Below are positions 44,659 through 53,506 of a stretch of 64,000 nucleotides of DNA, piece after piece (the stretch's first letter is position 1; each line of letters opens with the position of its first letter). Source of the stretch: Bacteriovorax sp. BAL6_X (GTDB taxonomy: Bacteria > Bdellovibrionota > Bacteriovoracia > Bacteriovoracales > Bacteriovoracaceae). Below the pieces are notes generated by a model. It ran no database searches and was not told the DNA's origin. It saw nothing but the letters and a program-made list of their open reading frames with translations. Both the position numbers and the translations under genes were made by a program. The stretch is from positions 744,001 through 808,000 of the forward strand of contig NZ_AUMC01000003.1 in NCBI RefSeq assembly GCF_000443995.1. The letters are read 5' to 3'.

Positions 44659-44727
44659 ATAACGCAGTATGTTTTGTCATATTATTGTTTGATAGGTAAA
44701 ACTTCCTCACTTTTATAAGGGGGAAAA

Positions 44728-45069
44728 ATGAAAAACACACTTATGATGTTAGTGGCACTATTTGTTAGTACACAAGTTTTTGCTATCAACGGATCCAATG
44801 AATGTCTTAGATTTGAAAATGATGCAGTTAAGGTTGAAGCAATACAATTTACTGCTGACCTTTTAAATTACGAAAATGTCGAAGCTTTTTGTACAGCAGA
44901 TCGTCTATGGGACCTTCAAGTTTCACACGCACCAAATTTTTGGCCAGTAGGTGAAGAAGAGGATCATCATGTTAAATTAATGCTTCACTATGAGTACCAT
45001 AGCTGCACGATCTACTATAATCAAACTCAAAAGAAGTTAAGTCGCCAACGTTGTTACAATACTTGGTAA
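44728..45069 (+). CDS. Small secreted protein
   Basis: AAGGGGGAAAA precedes the ATG. The 113-residue protein has a signal peptide (MKNTLMMLVALFVSTQVFA) and four cysteines (NECLRF, AFCTAD, HSCTIY, QRCYNT), with His- and Trp-rich central part. No family is recognised. It ends in a terminator. Similar in size and layout to the small exported proteins at 32358 and 46760, but the sequences are not clearly related. Confidence 0.7.
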   Translation: MKNTLMMLVALFVSTQVFAINGSNECLRFENDAVKVEAIQFTADLLNYENVEAFCTADRLWDLQVSHAPNFWPVGEEEDHHVKLMLHYEYHSCTIYYNQTQKKLSRQRCYNTW

Positions 45070-45096
45070 TCTAGACAACATATTTTCATATATTTA

Positions 45097-45121
45097 AGGC
45101 CCACAAATGTGGGTCTTTTTT
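45097..45121 (+). terminator. Intrinsic terminator
   Basis: AGGCCCACA, loop AA, and TGTGGGTCT pair over 9 bp with one G-T, followed by a run of T. It ends the small secreted-protein gene at 45069. Confidence 0.85.
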
Positions 45122-45158
45122 GTCATTTTTTTCATGATTATTCCGATAAATAAATATC

Positions 45159-46661
45159 ATGATGAATTCATACTTAAAATTTCTTATCTTACTTACTTTG
45201 TCTTTCTTTAGCATACTTGCCAGAGCTGAAGATAGGCAGGTCTTTGAATTTGATGATAATAAAGATGGAAAAGTAGATAATATCTTTCGTTATAAAAATC
45301 ATCGCTTAGTAGAACATTTAAATGATCGTAATTACGATGGAAAATTTGATTATCAAATGAAGGTAGTAGGAGAGCTTACAACGATTGAATCGGATAATAA
45401 TTTCGATTTAAACTTTGATCGAGTGGAATTAATTGAAAAACTGGAGAAAGAGTCTATATACAAGCTCTACCGTATTGAAAATGGTAAGCGTATTCTGGCC
45501 ATCGAAAAAAGAATTCAAAACATTCAACATAGTGAAGCCGTAAATATGTGTTCTTATGAAAGCTTTTTAAATTCGATCAGTTCACTTGATAACCTAATTT
45601 CTGATTTTGATCCAATTCTTGAAAAACTTAATAATGGCTTCTATGAATTCACACCTGGAGTAAAAATTCATAAAAGTTGTCTTGATAACTTTGGTAATGA
45701 TAATTTTGAAACTCTTATGCGTAACTCTCTGGATAAGGGAATGAGTTGTCTTTCTGAATTGGGAACTAATAATAAAGAGACTGGTGCAAAAGGTGAGATT
45801 GCAAATATAATCAACCTTCTAAATATTCAGCTAAGTGGAAAGGTAAAGCCTACATCGATAATGTGTAATCAAAAAGATTACTCATGGGATGGAACAATAG
45901 CTTTTGCTTCTGTCGGGAGCAATAGGCACAAAAGCTACGGAGTTAATGGCCCATTTATCTCCTTAAACCCAAAAATGAAATCTGGCTTTCTAAACTCAAT
46001 TAAAAATGGCCCACCTAAAGACGAGCTTGAAGGAGTTGTCTTTCATGAGCTTCTACATAACTTAGGTTATCGCCATGGACACGGGGTTGATGTGAGTTAT
46101 GGTTGTGAAGTCTGTTGTTTCTCTGATAATAAGTCAGCAAAAGCTTCGGCATGTAATATTTGTCTGGGTGCCTATGATCCGAAAAATGAAATAGATCCAA
46201 ACTACTTAAGAGATATGGCCACACTCTCTAGCGAGACGGGATTAGTTAGTGCTGAAATTTTTATTTATAAAAATATAAGTCGTATTCCAGTTAATCAAAA
46301 AAATATTGATTCAGTTTTTCTTGGACTGGCCACGCGTGGGCCTGGTGTTATGCAGGAGTTTATGCGACAAATAAAAGAGCGAGGGCTTGAGGTTTCTGAA
46401 GATGGAAGCCGTATGAAAAAATATATCAAAAAGGCCAATAGGTATCGTCCGGTTAATAAATTCATTGCTCAAGTGAATGAAGCCTATGTCTCAGCAGTGA
46501 TTACTGGTTTTATTGATAAGCAGGCCACGACGGCAAAATTTAAGCTCTCTAGGAAGATTAAATCTAGTGACTTAAGAGAAATTGCAAGTCGAAATGAAAG
46601 AGACTCAGAAGCTTCTAGCAAGCTAGCTCGTGGTGTTGAGATGATTGAGCAATTATTTTAA
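45159..46661 (+). CDS. Secreted zinc metalloprotease (metzincin-like)
   Basis: The 500-residue protein has a signal peptide (to LARA) and Asp-rich repeats at about 32-88 (DDNKDGKVD, DRNYDGKFD, DNNFDLNFD) that look like calcium-binding loops. Residues 296-306 read HELLHNLGYRH, the HExxHxxGxxH zinc site of metzincins; a Cys-rich loop (YGCEVCCFSD, SACNICLG) follows. No Met-turn is clear. It probably acts outside the cell. The gene is expressed alone after a terminator. Confidence 0.8.
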   Translation: MMNSYLKFLILLTLSFFSILARAEDRQVFEFDDNKDGKVDNIFRYKNHRLVEHLNDRNYDGKFDYQMKVVGELTTIESDNNFDLNFDRVELIEKLEKESIYKLYRIENGKRILAIEKRIQNIQHSEAVNMCSYESFLNSISSLDNLISDFDPILEKLNNGFYEFTPGVKIHKSCLDNFGNDNFETLMRNSLDKGMSCLSELGTNNKETGAKGEIANIINLLNIQLSGKVKPTSIMCNQKDYSWDGTIAFASVGSNRHKSYGVNGPFISLNPKMKSGFLNSIKNGPPKDELEGVVFHELLHNLGYRHGHGVDVSYGCEVCCFSDNKSAKASACNICLGAYDPKNEIDPNYLRDMATLSSETGLVSAEIFIYKNISRIPVNQKNIDSVFLGLATRGPGVMQEFMRQIKERGLEVSEDGSRMKKYIKKANRYRPVNKFIAQVNEAYVSAVITGFIDKQATTAKFKLSRKIKSSDLREIASRNERDSEASSKLARGVEMIEQLF

Positions 46662-46759
46662 CCTATCTAAAAATTGAATCGTGTAAATACTATTAATAGG
46701 ATTTACATACAATATATCACATTCTATATTCCCAAAAAATCAATATTGGGAGATCTGTC

Positions 46760-47161
46760 ATGAAAAAAATCATTATTCTAGCATTCTTTACATCATCAAT
46801 TTTTGCAAATACTTTAACGAAAGAAGAAGAGAGCATAGTTGTTACTGAGATTGATAATATCTGTGGTGATACTTGGTGTGAAGGTGATTTCAATTTTAGA
46901 TTTGATACTTTCAAATGTAATGCTGAAACAAACTCTTGTGTTCTAGACTTTGTTATTCTAGATGAAGTTTGGGGGGATGATGATTCTTATTCGGCAACTG
47001 AGAATGAGGCATCTTGTGAAATCAAGGGATATACAAAGTATGATCAAATGATTGAAGTTTCTCGCAATGGTTGGCCAAGATTAAATAATGATTTTTACTT
47101 TGCAGTTTCAGATTGTGTGACTGAGCAGGAAGAAGTTGTTTACGAAAAATTAGGTTACTAA
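46760..47161 (+). CDS. Small secreted protein
   Basis: A signal peptide (MKKIIILAFFTSSIFA) preceded by TGGGAGATC, then 117 mature residues with Cys in NICGDTWCEG, FKCNAETNSC, ASCEIK and SDCVTE, suggesting three disulfides. The protein is acidic and aromatic. No family recognised. It is followed by a bidirectional terminator shared with the convergent gene. Confidence 0.7.
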   Translation: MKKIIILAFFTSSIFANTLTKEEESIVVTEIDNICGDTWCEGDFNFRFDTFKCNAETNSCVLDFVILDEVWGDDDSYSATENEASCEIKGYTKYDQMIEVSRNGWPRLNNDFYFAVSDCVTEQEEVVYEKLGY

Positions 47162-47167
47162 AAGAAT

Positions 47168-47197
47168 AAAGGCCTCTCTAAGAGGCCTTTTTTATTA
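47168..47197. terminator. Bidirectional terminator
   Basis: AAAGGCCTCT, loop CTA, and AGAGGCCTTT form a perfect 10-bp stem with T-runs on both strands, lying between the convergent genes ending at 47161 and 47195. Confidence 0.9.
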
Positions 47198-47824
47198 CTT
47201 TAAATTATAAGGTAGATTCGTTTTAGGATTCTTTAAAGCACTTTTACTAGATGTCGTCGGCATTTGATTTCCATCTGAAAGAATCGTTACATTTACTTGG
47301 TTGGCATTTGGAAGGGCCTCATATGCAAATGAAATTTCATTATTTTCAAAAAGCTTAATATTTTTATTTTCGCTTGGATCAAAAACAGTGTCATATTCTT
47401 TATAAGCATACATTTCATTTAAGAAGCTAAACTCAATTGGACGATGAAATTGATTTGCCCAACCAACTGCATACTTTGCACTTTGAACAATGATCTTAAT
47501 ACCACTTGTACACTCCTTACCGTATTTAAAGAATCCACTCATTTCTAAACTTTGAGTGTGATTTAAAGAAAAAGTGTAACGAGTAAGCCCACTTGATTGA
47601 TTAGATTTTTTTACAGTTAGTGGTGTTGTCTTATTCTTCTCCTCAAATTTTGCGCTATCTCCCCAAACTGGAATTTCATAGCGACATCTCTGCTCTAGAG
47701 TTACCTTAAAGTTTAGCTCTTTAGAAGGAGCATAAACGTCAAAGCTAAATGGCCTGGCCGTCGTCTCCACTGCGGCTACATTAAAGCTTAGGAATAAGGC
47801 CGCAACTGATAGTAATTTCTTCAT
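47195..47824 (-). CDS. Secreted protein of unknown function
   Basis: A 209-residue protein with a signal peptide (MKKLLSVAALFLSFNVAAVE), then beta-rich sequence with two cysteines (EQRCRYEIPVWG and KECTSG). No motif is recognised. AAGGACAC precedes the start. It converges on the small secreted gene across the shared terminator. The gap upstream holds the cobalamin riboswitch on the other strand. Confidence 0.65.
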   Translation of the reverse strand: MKKLLSVAALFLSFNVAAVETTARPFSFDVYAPSKELNFKVTLEQRCRYEIPVWGDSAKFEEKNKTTPLTVKKSNQSSGLTRYTFSLNHTQSLEMSGFFKYGKECTSGIKIIVQSAKYAVGWANQFHRPIEFSFLNEMYAYKEYDTVFDPSENKNIKLFENNEISFAYEALPNANQVNVTILSDGNQMPTTSSKSALKNPKTNLPYNLK

Positions 47825-47920
47825 AAAATGTGTCCTTAATTAATTATTGTTGAACCTGAATACCATGTCCAAATAAATTAGCCAGCATAATTGTAATTCT
47901 TATTGCCTTTAAGTTTATCG

Positions 47921-48027
47921 AGATTTAGGATAGTTAGCGCTAGGTGGTGAAGTTGGTGTAATTCCAACACTGTCCCGCAACGGTAAAGTCCGATCCCAAG
48001 CTAGCGAAATCTTTAAATCCCGAGGAG
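47921..48027 (+). promoter_or_regulatory. Cobalamin riboswitch
   Basis: The conserved core is plain: GTGTAATTCC, then CACTGTCCCGCAACGGTAA, close to the B12-box of cobalamin riboswitches. Supporting stems are AGATTT (47921-47926) with AAATCT (48007-48012) for P1, CGCTAG (47938-47943) with CTAGCG (48001-48006) for P2, and GTTGG with CCAAC around the first loop. The short path from core to the closing stem fits class II. The Shine-Dalgarno GAGGAGGA lies just after P1, so control is probably at translation start. Confidence 0.85.
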
Positions 48028-48033
48028 GAATCA

Positions 48034-48429
48034 ATGAATAAAGCGCAATTAAGCGAAGCAATTGCACGCGCAAAAACTACGGTAGTTAGGGCCGTTTTTC
48101 CTAATAGTACAAATCACTATGATACCTTATTTGGTGGTAACACCCTAAAATGGATGGATGAGGTGGCCTTTATCACAGCAACTCGTTTTGGCCGTAAAAA
48201 GTTTGTCACGGTCTCAAGTGACCGAGTTGACTTTAATATGCCTATTCCTGGAGGGCATTTCGCAGAGCTTGTCGGTGAGATTACGAAGGTTGGTAATAGC
48301 AGCTTAGTAGTTGAAGTAAGACTAATGCTAGAGGGAATGTATGAGGAAGGTCAAGTTGAAGCTGTTAAGGGAAGTTTCACATTAGTGGCCATTGACGATG
48401 ATCGCAGACCTGTACCAATTTTCTTATAA
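48034..48429 (+). CDS. Acyl-CoA thioesterase (YciA-like hotdog)
   Basis: The 131-residue protein is a hotdog-fold thioesterase: PNSTNHYDTLFGGNTLKWMDEVAFITATR with the conserved Asn/Asp, then VTVSSDRVDF and LVGEITKVGNSSLVVEV. YciA-type enzymes hydrolyse acyl-CoA esters. The gene starts just after a cobalamin riboswitch, so it should be expressed when B12 is scarce. GAGGAGGA precedes the ATG. The next genes follow at 44 and 25 bases on the same strand and may be in the same transcript. Confidence 0.88.
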   Translation: MNKAQLSEAIARAKTTVVRAVFPNSTNHYDTLFGGNTLKWMDEVAFITATRFGRKKFVTVSSDRVDFNMPIPGGHFAELVGEITKVGNSSLVVEVRLMLEGMYEEGQVEAVKGSFTLVAIDDDRRPVPIFL

Positions 48430-48473
48430 ATTTTAAAATAGCCTCGTTAATAAATTTAGTTTAAAATGCTTCC

Positions 48474-49040
48474 ATGCCATATTTTGAAGATGAAGTTTTT
48501 GATACTGAAAATATTAACGAGGTCAGTGAGTTAAGGGGGAGTGAATTTATCTGCTGTGAATTCGTTAGTATTGATATTAGTGAACTCGATGCATCGAATG
48601 CAAAATTTATCGAGTGTACTTTTACAAACTGTAACTTGAGTAATTTAAAACTACTCGGGGCAAGCTTTCGTGATGTGACATTCGTTGATTCTAAATGCAT
48701 TGGCCTAAACTTCAGTGACTGTAATACGCTTTTCGAACTCAAGTTTAATCGTAGTATTCTAAACTATGCTTCCTTTCAAGATTGTACAATCCATGGAGCT
48801 CAGTTTATTTCTTCAACTCTCAAAGATACTGATTTTACTCAAAGCACTTTTGAGAGTGGTGACTTTTCAGATAGTGATCTGCTGGGAACAAATTTTACGA
48901 GAACTAATTTAAAGGGTTCTAAGTTTCTAAATGCGCGAAATTTCTATATTGATATTACAAATACAAATTTAAAAAACTGTAAGTTTTCAATGCCTGAAGT
49001 TCTCAATCTGTTGAGTCCATTTGGTATTGAAATCGAATAA
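48474..49040 (+). CDS. Pentapeptide-repeat protein
   Basis: The 188-residue protein consists of A(D/N)LXX-type repeats throughout (for example NAKFIECTF, NLSNLKLLGASF, LNYASFQDC, DTDFTQSTF, GTNFTRTNLKGSKF). This right-handed beta-helix occurs in Qnr and McbG proteins that protect DNA gyrase, and in many unrelated ones. No repeat loop typical of Qnr is identified. It lies 44 bases after the thioesterase. Confidence 0.85.
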   Translation: MPYFEDEVFDTENINEVSELRGSEFICCEFVSIDISELDASNAKFIECTFTNCNLSNLKLLGASFRDVTFVDSKCIGLNFSDCNTLFELKFNRSILNYASFQDCTIHGAQFISSTLKDTDFTQSTFESGDFSDSDLLGTNFTRTNLKGSKFLNARNFYIDITNTNLKNCKFSMPEVLNLLSPFGIEIE

Positions 49041-49065
49041 TACATTTTTAAGCTAGGAAGGCAAA

Positions 49066-50556
49066 ATGAAGAATCAAGGTAAATTCTCAATTAGAGTTAA
49101 GGATAAAATCCGCTCTCAAGTCAATAGTGCGACTTCTCCTGAACATCTGTACTCTCAAAAAGATTTCATGTACGAACGAAAAGGTCCTTGGCCGCAGCCA
49201 TCACCTGTACATCCATGGGGAGAGTCGCCAGCGGTTATTCATATTCCATTAAGAGAAACTCTTGATTGGTGGTTATTTATTGGTTCACGTTATGTTGCGA
49301 CACTGGCACTTTCGCCATATTACTTTATTAAAGGTCTTTTATTTCCAGGCCTAAAAGAAGTGCGAAATGATGAATTTGAAGATCTTTTAAATTATTCTAT
49401 GATGAGTAAATTTCTTACTGATAAATTAGATGACGAAGATTGGCAGTGCTTTCACAATTATAACAAAGATGAGAAGAGTTGGTTTATTGTGGACCTAGAT
49501 GCCGTTCGTGTTGTTAAGCCTTTGAAAGGGATTCATGTCAGTGCGACAAAAACTCTTCTTTATAAAGAAGGGGATCGCTTTAAAGTTCAAGCGATTTATG
49601 TTCAAAAAACTGAAACTATTTTTGACTTCTCGACTCCTAGTGATGGATTAGAGTTAGCTAAGTACTTTGTTCTTCAAGGGGGGGCCTTATGTGCAACTCT
49701 TGTTGTTCATCCTTTGTTACATTTTCCTTTTGATTCAATTAATGCCATTTCGAAAACGTCATTACCAAAAGACCATATCCTCTTTAGACTTCTGTCTCCA
49801 CATTTCAGGTTTACTCTTCCGCTAGAGAACGCAGTTCTGAATTATAAGAGTTCTCTTTTACAGGAGAAATGGTGGATGACCTATGCTCCATATCCTGGAG
49901 GACCTGAGGGACTAAGAGATCTACTTGTGGAAGGCTATAAAGGTATTAAAGGAAATCTTTCATATCCACCTTTTTCATACTCTCTTAAATCACCATGTGT
50001 AGAAGGTAAATACGGGACGTATTTGAACCGTTACTATGAAGTGTTTTATAAATTTGTAAAAGGTATTTTGGCAGATGTGAGTGTCGATGATTTTTGGATT
50101 AGTAAATGGGCCGACTACTGCAATCAACATGTAAATGACTTTCCTTCGAGCAAAGAGATTTTCAAAGAGGATACATTAGTACGCGCTGTTACTACCTATC
50201 TTTTTACTGTCACAGTGGCCCATGCTACTGATCATTATAATTATGGAATCTTAGATAAAAGAAAAGTACCTCTAAGGTTAAGACAGGCACCTCCAAATAA
50301 GGATACGAAAATGATAAAGAGGTCAAAGCTTGTAAATGCAATTGATCAAATGAAGTATTCAATGGCCGATAATTTATTTTTTTCTCCAACAACAGTTACA
50401 AAGTTAATTAATGCTCGCTATAAGTTTAAGGATCCAAAACAAATGAAGGTTGCTCAAAACTTTAAAGAAGAATTGAGAGCTTTAGATAAATCATTGAAGT
50501 TAGAAGGGATAGAGTATATGCCACTTAGGAGAATTTCTGCCAGTATACAATTTTAA
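49066..50556 (+). CDS. Lipoxygenase-like protein
   Basis: The 496-residue protein has parts of the lipoxygenase iron site. The region VVHPLLHFPFD (His215, His219) precedes SLPKDHILFRLLSPHFRFT (232-250), very like the lipoxygenase segment after the first iron His pair. His386 and His390 in AHATDHYNYG correspond to the next two iron ligands. The first pair is spaced one residue closer than the usual H-x4-H. If active it would oxygenate polyunsaturated fatty acids. No signal peptide is seen. It has AGGAAGGC before its start and probably shares a transcript with the thioesterase. Confidence 0.62.
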   Translation: MKNQGKFSIRVKDKIRSQVNSATSPEHLYSQKDFMYERKGPWPQPSPVHPWGESPAVIHIPLRETLDWWLFIGSRYVATLALSPYYFIKGLLFPGLKEVRNDEFEDLLNYSMMSKFLTDKLDDEDWQCFHNYNKDEKSWFIVDLDAVRVVKPLKGIHVSATKTLLYKEGDRFKVQAIYVQKTETIFDFSTPSDGLELAKYFVLQGGALCATLVVHPLLHFPFDSINAISKTSLPKDHILFRLLSPHFRFTLPLENAVLNYKSSLLQEKWWMTYAPYPGGPEGLRDLLVEGYKGIKGNLSYPPFSYSLKSPCVEGKYGTYLNRYYEVFYKFVKGILADVSVDDFWISKWADYCNQHVNDFPSSKEIFKEDTLVRAVTTYLFTVTVAHATDHYNYGILDKRKVPLRLRQAPPNKDTKMIKRSKLVNAIDQMKYSMADNLFFSPTTVTKLINARYKFKDPKQMKVAQNFKEELRALDKSLKLEGIEYMPLRRISASIQF

Positions 50557-50711
50557 ATTGCCACTTTTATAGGGCGATTACTATGCTGTTTAGCGCTCTT
50601 GTAAAAATTACTAAAATTGGTCAGTTCTGGATTTGTTCTTTATTTTTAAGGCCTTATCAATTAAAAAGAAGAGAATCTTCTAAATAGAATTTGTGTTTAT
50701 GGTATTAATAA

Positions 50712-52040
50712 ATGATTATGAATCCAGTAAGTCCAATTAATAAAATCATTAGGTTTCTTGCGCTTAGGAATCCTGATATGCCTGCACGCGAGCTTTCGCA
50801 GCTAGGTCTTTATATTTATACTGTTTTTTTAACTGCTCCTTTAATGTGGGGACATTTAGTTATCTCGTACTTTTTTTGCCAGAATCCACTACTTTATCAG
50901 ATTGGTATAGCTTCGTGTTTAATACATTTCTTCAGTCCTGTATTATATTACTTCTTTGGTTCGTTATCACTTGCGCTAAATATTACAATCCTGGCAGGAT
51001 TTATCCATGAGTTTTCTTGGTCTATTTTAACAGGAGGTTTTATTAGTGTCTCCCCAATTTGGTTTGCTGTTCTACCAATGATTGCTGGACTTATTGGAAC
51101 AAAGAGAGAACTTTTCCTTTGGTTTATTTTATCTATATTGGCCACGTCGTATTTATTCGCATTACATTTAAATGGCGTTATTTTGCAAAACTACTTGAGT
51201 CATTCAGGTGAGGTCTTGGCACGTGTTTTGATCATGATCGGTTTTATTTTATTAAACTCGCTATTCATGTTTGCGTACATGGTGGATCGCGATCGCTTCT
51301 ATCATGCTATTGTCGAAAAGAAGGAGCAGATTGATACTCTTCTAACATTAGTTGGACACGATATTAGTAATCCACTAACTGTCGTTAATCTTTCAGCTAA
51401 AAGACTAAGTAAGCTACTAACCTCAAATGAAGATCCAGATATCCACAAGTGCTTAACTCGAATTAACTCGTGTACATCTGGAATCAGTAATATATTGACC
51501 CAAATTCGAGACCTGCAATCAATTAAGCAAGGAAAAGTTGAACTTAAGTTTGAAAAAGTTTATTTAAATCAAGTTATTGAATACTTATATCGAGTTTTTG
51601 AGTCAAAACTACATGATAAGAATATCAGTCTAAAATATGATTATTCTGCTAATGAGCATATCTATTTTATGGGGAATTCAACGGCCTTAAAATATCAAAT
51701 TTTTGGAAATCTTTTATCTAATGCGATTAAGTTTTCAGACATTGGACAAGAAATTGAAATCTCTGTTGAAGAAAGAAGTGATGGTGTTCAGGTTCATTTA
51801 ATAGATAGAGGAGTTGGCATTGAAGAGGAATTATTAGAAGTTCTCTTTGAAAATAATGCTATACCTTCAAAGATTGGAACAAGCGGGGAGAAGGGGACTG
51901 GTTTTGGAATGTCAATCGTTAAGACATTTGTTGAACTAAGTCACGGTACTATCTCTGTACGTTCAAAGACCAAAGATATATCACCTGACAATCACGGTAC
52001 ACAATTCTCATTGTTATTTAAAAAGAGTCTGTTTTCTTAG
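50712..52040 (+). CDS. Membrane-bound sensor histidine kinase, orphan
   Basis: This 442-residue protein has about six membrane segments in residues 25-190, then His in LVGHDISNPLTVV, and HATPase boxes NLLSNAIKFSD, DRGVGIEE and GEKGTGFGMSIVK. Unlike the paralogues at 33906 and 37563 it keeps the Pro after the H-box. There is no response regulator beside it. The start could be the ATG at 50712 or the in-frame ATG two codons later. No strong ribosome-binding site is visible. Confidence 0.88.
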   Translation: MIMNPVSPINKIIRFLALRNPDMPARELSQLGLYIYTVFLTAPLMWGHLVISYFFCQNPLLYQIGIASCLIHFFSPVLYYFFGSLSLALNITILAGFIHEFSWSILTGGFISVSPIWFAVLPMIAGLIGTKRELFLWFILSILATSYLFALHLNGVILQNYLSHSGEVLARVLIMIGFILLNSLFMFAYMVDRDRFYHAIVEKKEQIDTLLTLVGHDISNPLTVVNLSAKRLSKLLTSNEDPDIHKCLTRINSCTSGISNILTQIRDLQSIKQGKVELKFEKVYLNQVIEYLYRVFESKLHDKNISLKYDYSANEHIYFMGNSTALKYQIFGNLLSNAIKFSDIGQEIEISVEERSDGVQVHLIDRGVGIEEELLEVLFENNAIPSKIGTSGEKGTGFGMSIVKTFVELSHGTISVRSKTKDISPDNHGTQFSLLFKKSLFS

Positions 52041-52094
52041 ACCAAAGCTGTCTGCTTTTGATATAATATTTTAAATTATAACAAAAGAGGAATT

Positions 52095-52841
52095 ATGAGG
52101 TCGACTAATCCGACACTAAGAAATGATGTATTTAATACTGGAACTCTATCTGATGAAAGAATGTCTTTTTCTGGAGTATTTAATAAAGGGATGATTCTCT
52201 TTGCTCTAATGCTAATGACATTTATTTATACTTGGAATGTAACACTTGGAACGCTAGAGAATTCAATGCAGCCGCAAATGGGAATGTATCCTATGATTGG
52301 TGGTATTGGTGGCTTTATCTTTGCAATGGTTACGATCTTTAAACCTAGATTGGCGATGTTTACAGCGCCTGCCTATGCACTTTGTGAAGGGCTACTTCTG
52401 GGGTCTATTTCCGCTATCTATGAATTCCAATTTAGAGGAATTGTTTTTAATGCCGTAACAATTACATTTGCGGCCTTCATTACTTTATTCTTTCTTTATC
52501 GTTGGGGCCTTGTTAGAGCGACTGGAACATTTAGAAAGATTATTATGACAGCAATGTTCTCTATTATGGGAATTTATCTAGTGAGCTTTATCATGTCTTT
52601 CTTTGGAGCATCGATTCCAATGATTCATGGAAATGGGCCAGTAGGAATTGGTTTTAGCCTTATCGTCGTTGGTGTTGCAGCATTTAGTTTAATTCTTGAT
52701 TTTGATTTTATTGAAAAGAGTGTTGATCAAGGTGCTCCAAAGTATCTTGAGTGGTACGCGGGCTTTTCATTAATGGTGACTCTTGTATGGCTTTATATTG
52801 AAGTTTTAAGACTTCTTTCGAAATTAAATAGTCGCGATTAA
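52095..52841 (+). CDS. Bax inhibitor-1/YccA-family membrane protein
   Basis: The 248-residue protein has seven hydrophobic segments and family motifs MSFSGVFNKGMILFALML, YALCEGLLLGSISAIYE and YLEWYAGFSLMVTLVWLYIE. BI-1 relatives are inner-membrane proteins that may leak calcium or protons, or interact with membrane proteases. It begins after AAAGAGG, 54 bases from the kinase. Function in this organism is unknown. Confidence 0.9.
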   Translation: MRSTNPTLRNDVFNTGTLSDERMSFSGVFNKGMILFALMLMTFIYTWNVTLGTLENSMQPQMGMYPMIGGIGGFIFAMVTIFKPRLAMFTAPAYALCEGLLLGSISAIYEFQFRGIVFNAVTITFAAFITLFFLYRWGLVRATGTFRKIIMTAMFSIMGIYLVSFIMSFFGASIPMIHGNGPVGIGFSLIVVGVAAFSLILDFDFIEKSVDQGAPKYLEWYAGFSLMVTLVWLYIEVLRLLSKLNSRD

Positions 52842-52843
52842 TT

Positions 52844-53506
52844 TTAAATATTCATGGACCAACTTGCTCCAAAGAGTATTTGGTCCATGATTAACTTTTG
52901 AGCTGTTAATTCACTTCCCGTATTTCCATTTCTTTCTTGAAGCATAAGACGATATTCATCAAATAAATTTCGGCCCTCTGGTAATTGTTGCGACATCTCT
53001 TCTAAAATATGTGCTGCTTGAGCAAACTCTTTCGCAACCGAGGAATTAGACTGGCCCGCTATCTTATAACTAGGGTAAACTTTCTTTAAATGATCTTTGA
53101 ACTCTGTTAGAAGCTTAAGTGTGTACTCATTCTCTAATGGGATAGACTGTTTGGCCCATTCTTTTATTTCTTTAATATTTGTTTGATGTGCATAGAACTC
53201 TTCGGTGCGATCGTAGTCGTATCCCCATTTTGACTTCTTTACGACAACGCCTTGGCAAACAACTTTTAAGGCATCATCAGTAAGGCTTGTAACAACTATC
53301 TTTGAGATACCCGATATTTTCTCCGTTGATTGACCTTCCATATCGCGACATTCGTACTGACAACTAAAGATCACTTCCTTTGGATAAGGTGCTGTGAAGT
53401 CATTTTGGATATATTTCTTTGTCGTATATTTAGCGAGGCAGAAGCCCGAGCTAGGTTGTACTGCAAAAATATTTAATGTAAGGAGTCCAATTAGTAATGC
53501 CTTCAT
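52844..53506 (-). CDS. Secreted protein of unknown function
   Basis: The 220-residue protein has a signal peptide (MKALLIGLLTLNIFA) and a mature part with several Cys (SGFCLA, SCQYECRDM, VVCQGV). No family is recognised. The start codon overlaps the stop of a 36-residue membrane-peptide gene (TAATG), so the two are translationally coupled. It ends 2 bases from the convergent BI-1 gene. Confidence 0.65.
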   Translation of the reverse strand: MKALLIGLLTLNIFAVQPSSGFCLAKYTTKKYIQNDFTAPYPKEVIFSCQYECRDMEGQSTEKISGISKIVVTSLTDDALKVVCQGVVVKKSKWGYDYDRTEEFYAHQTNIKEIKEWAKQSIPLENEYTLKLLTEFKDHLKKVYPSYKIAGQSNSSVAKEFAQAAHILEEMSQQLPEGRNLFDEYRLMLQERNGNTGSELTAQKLIMDQILFGASWSMNI

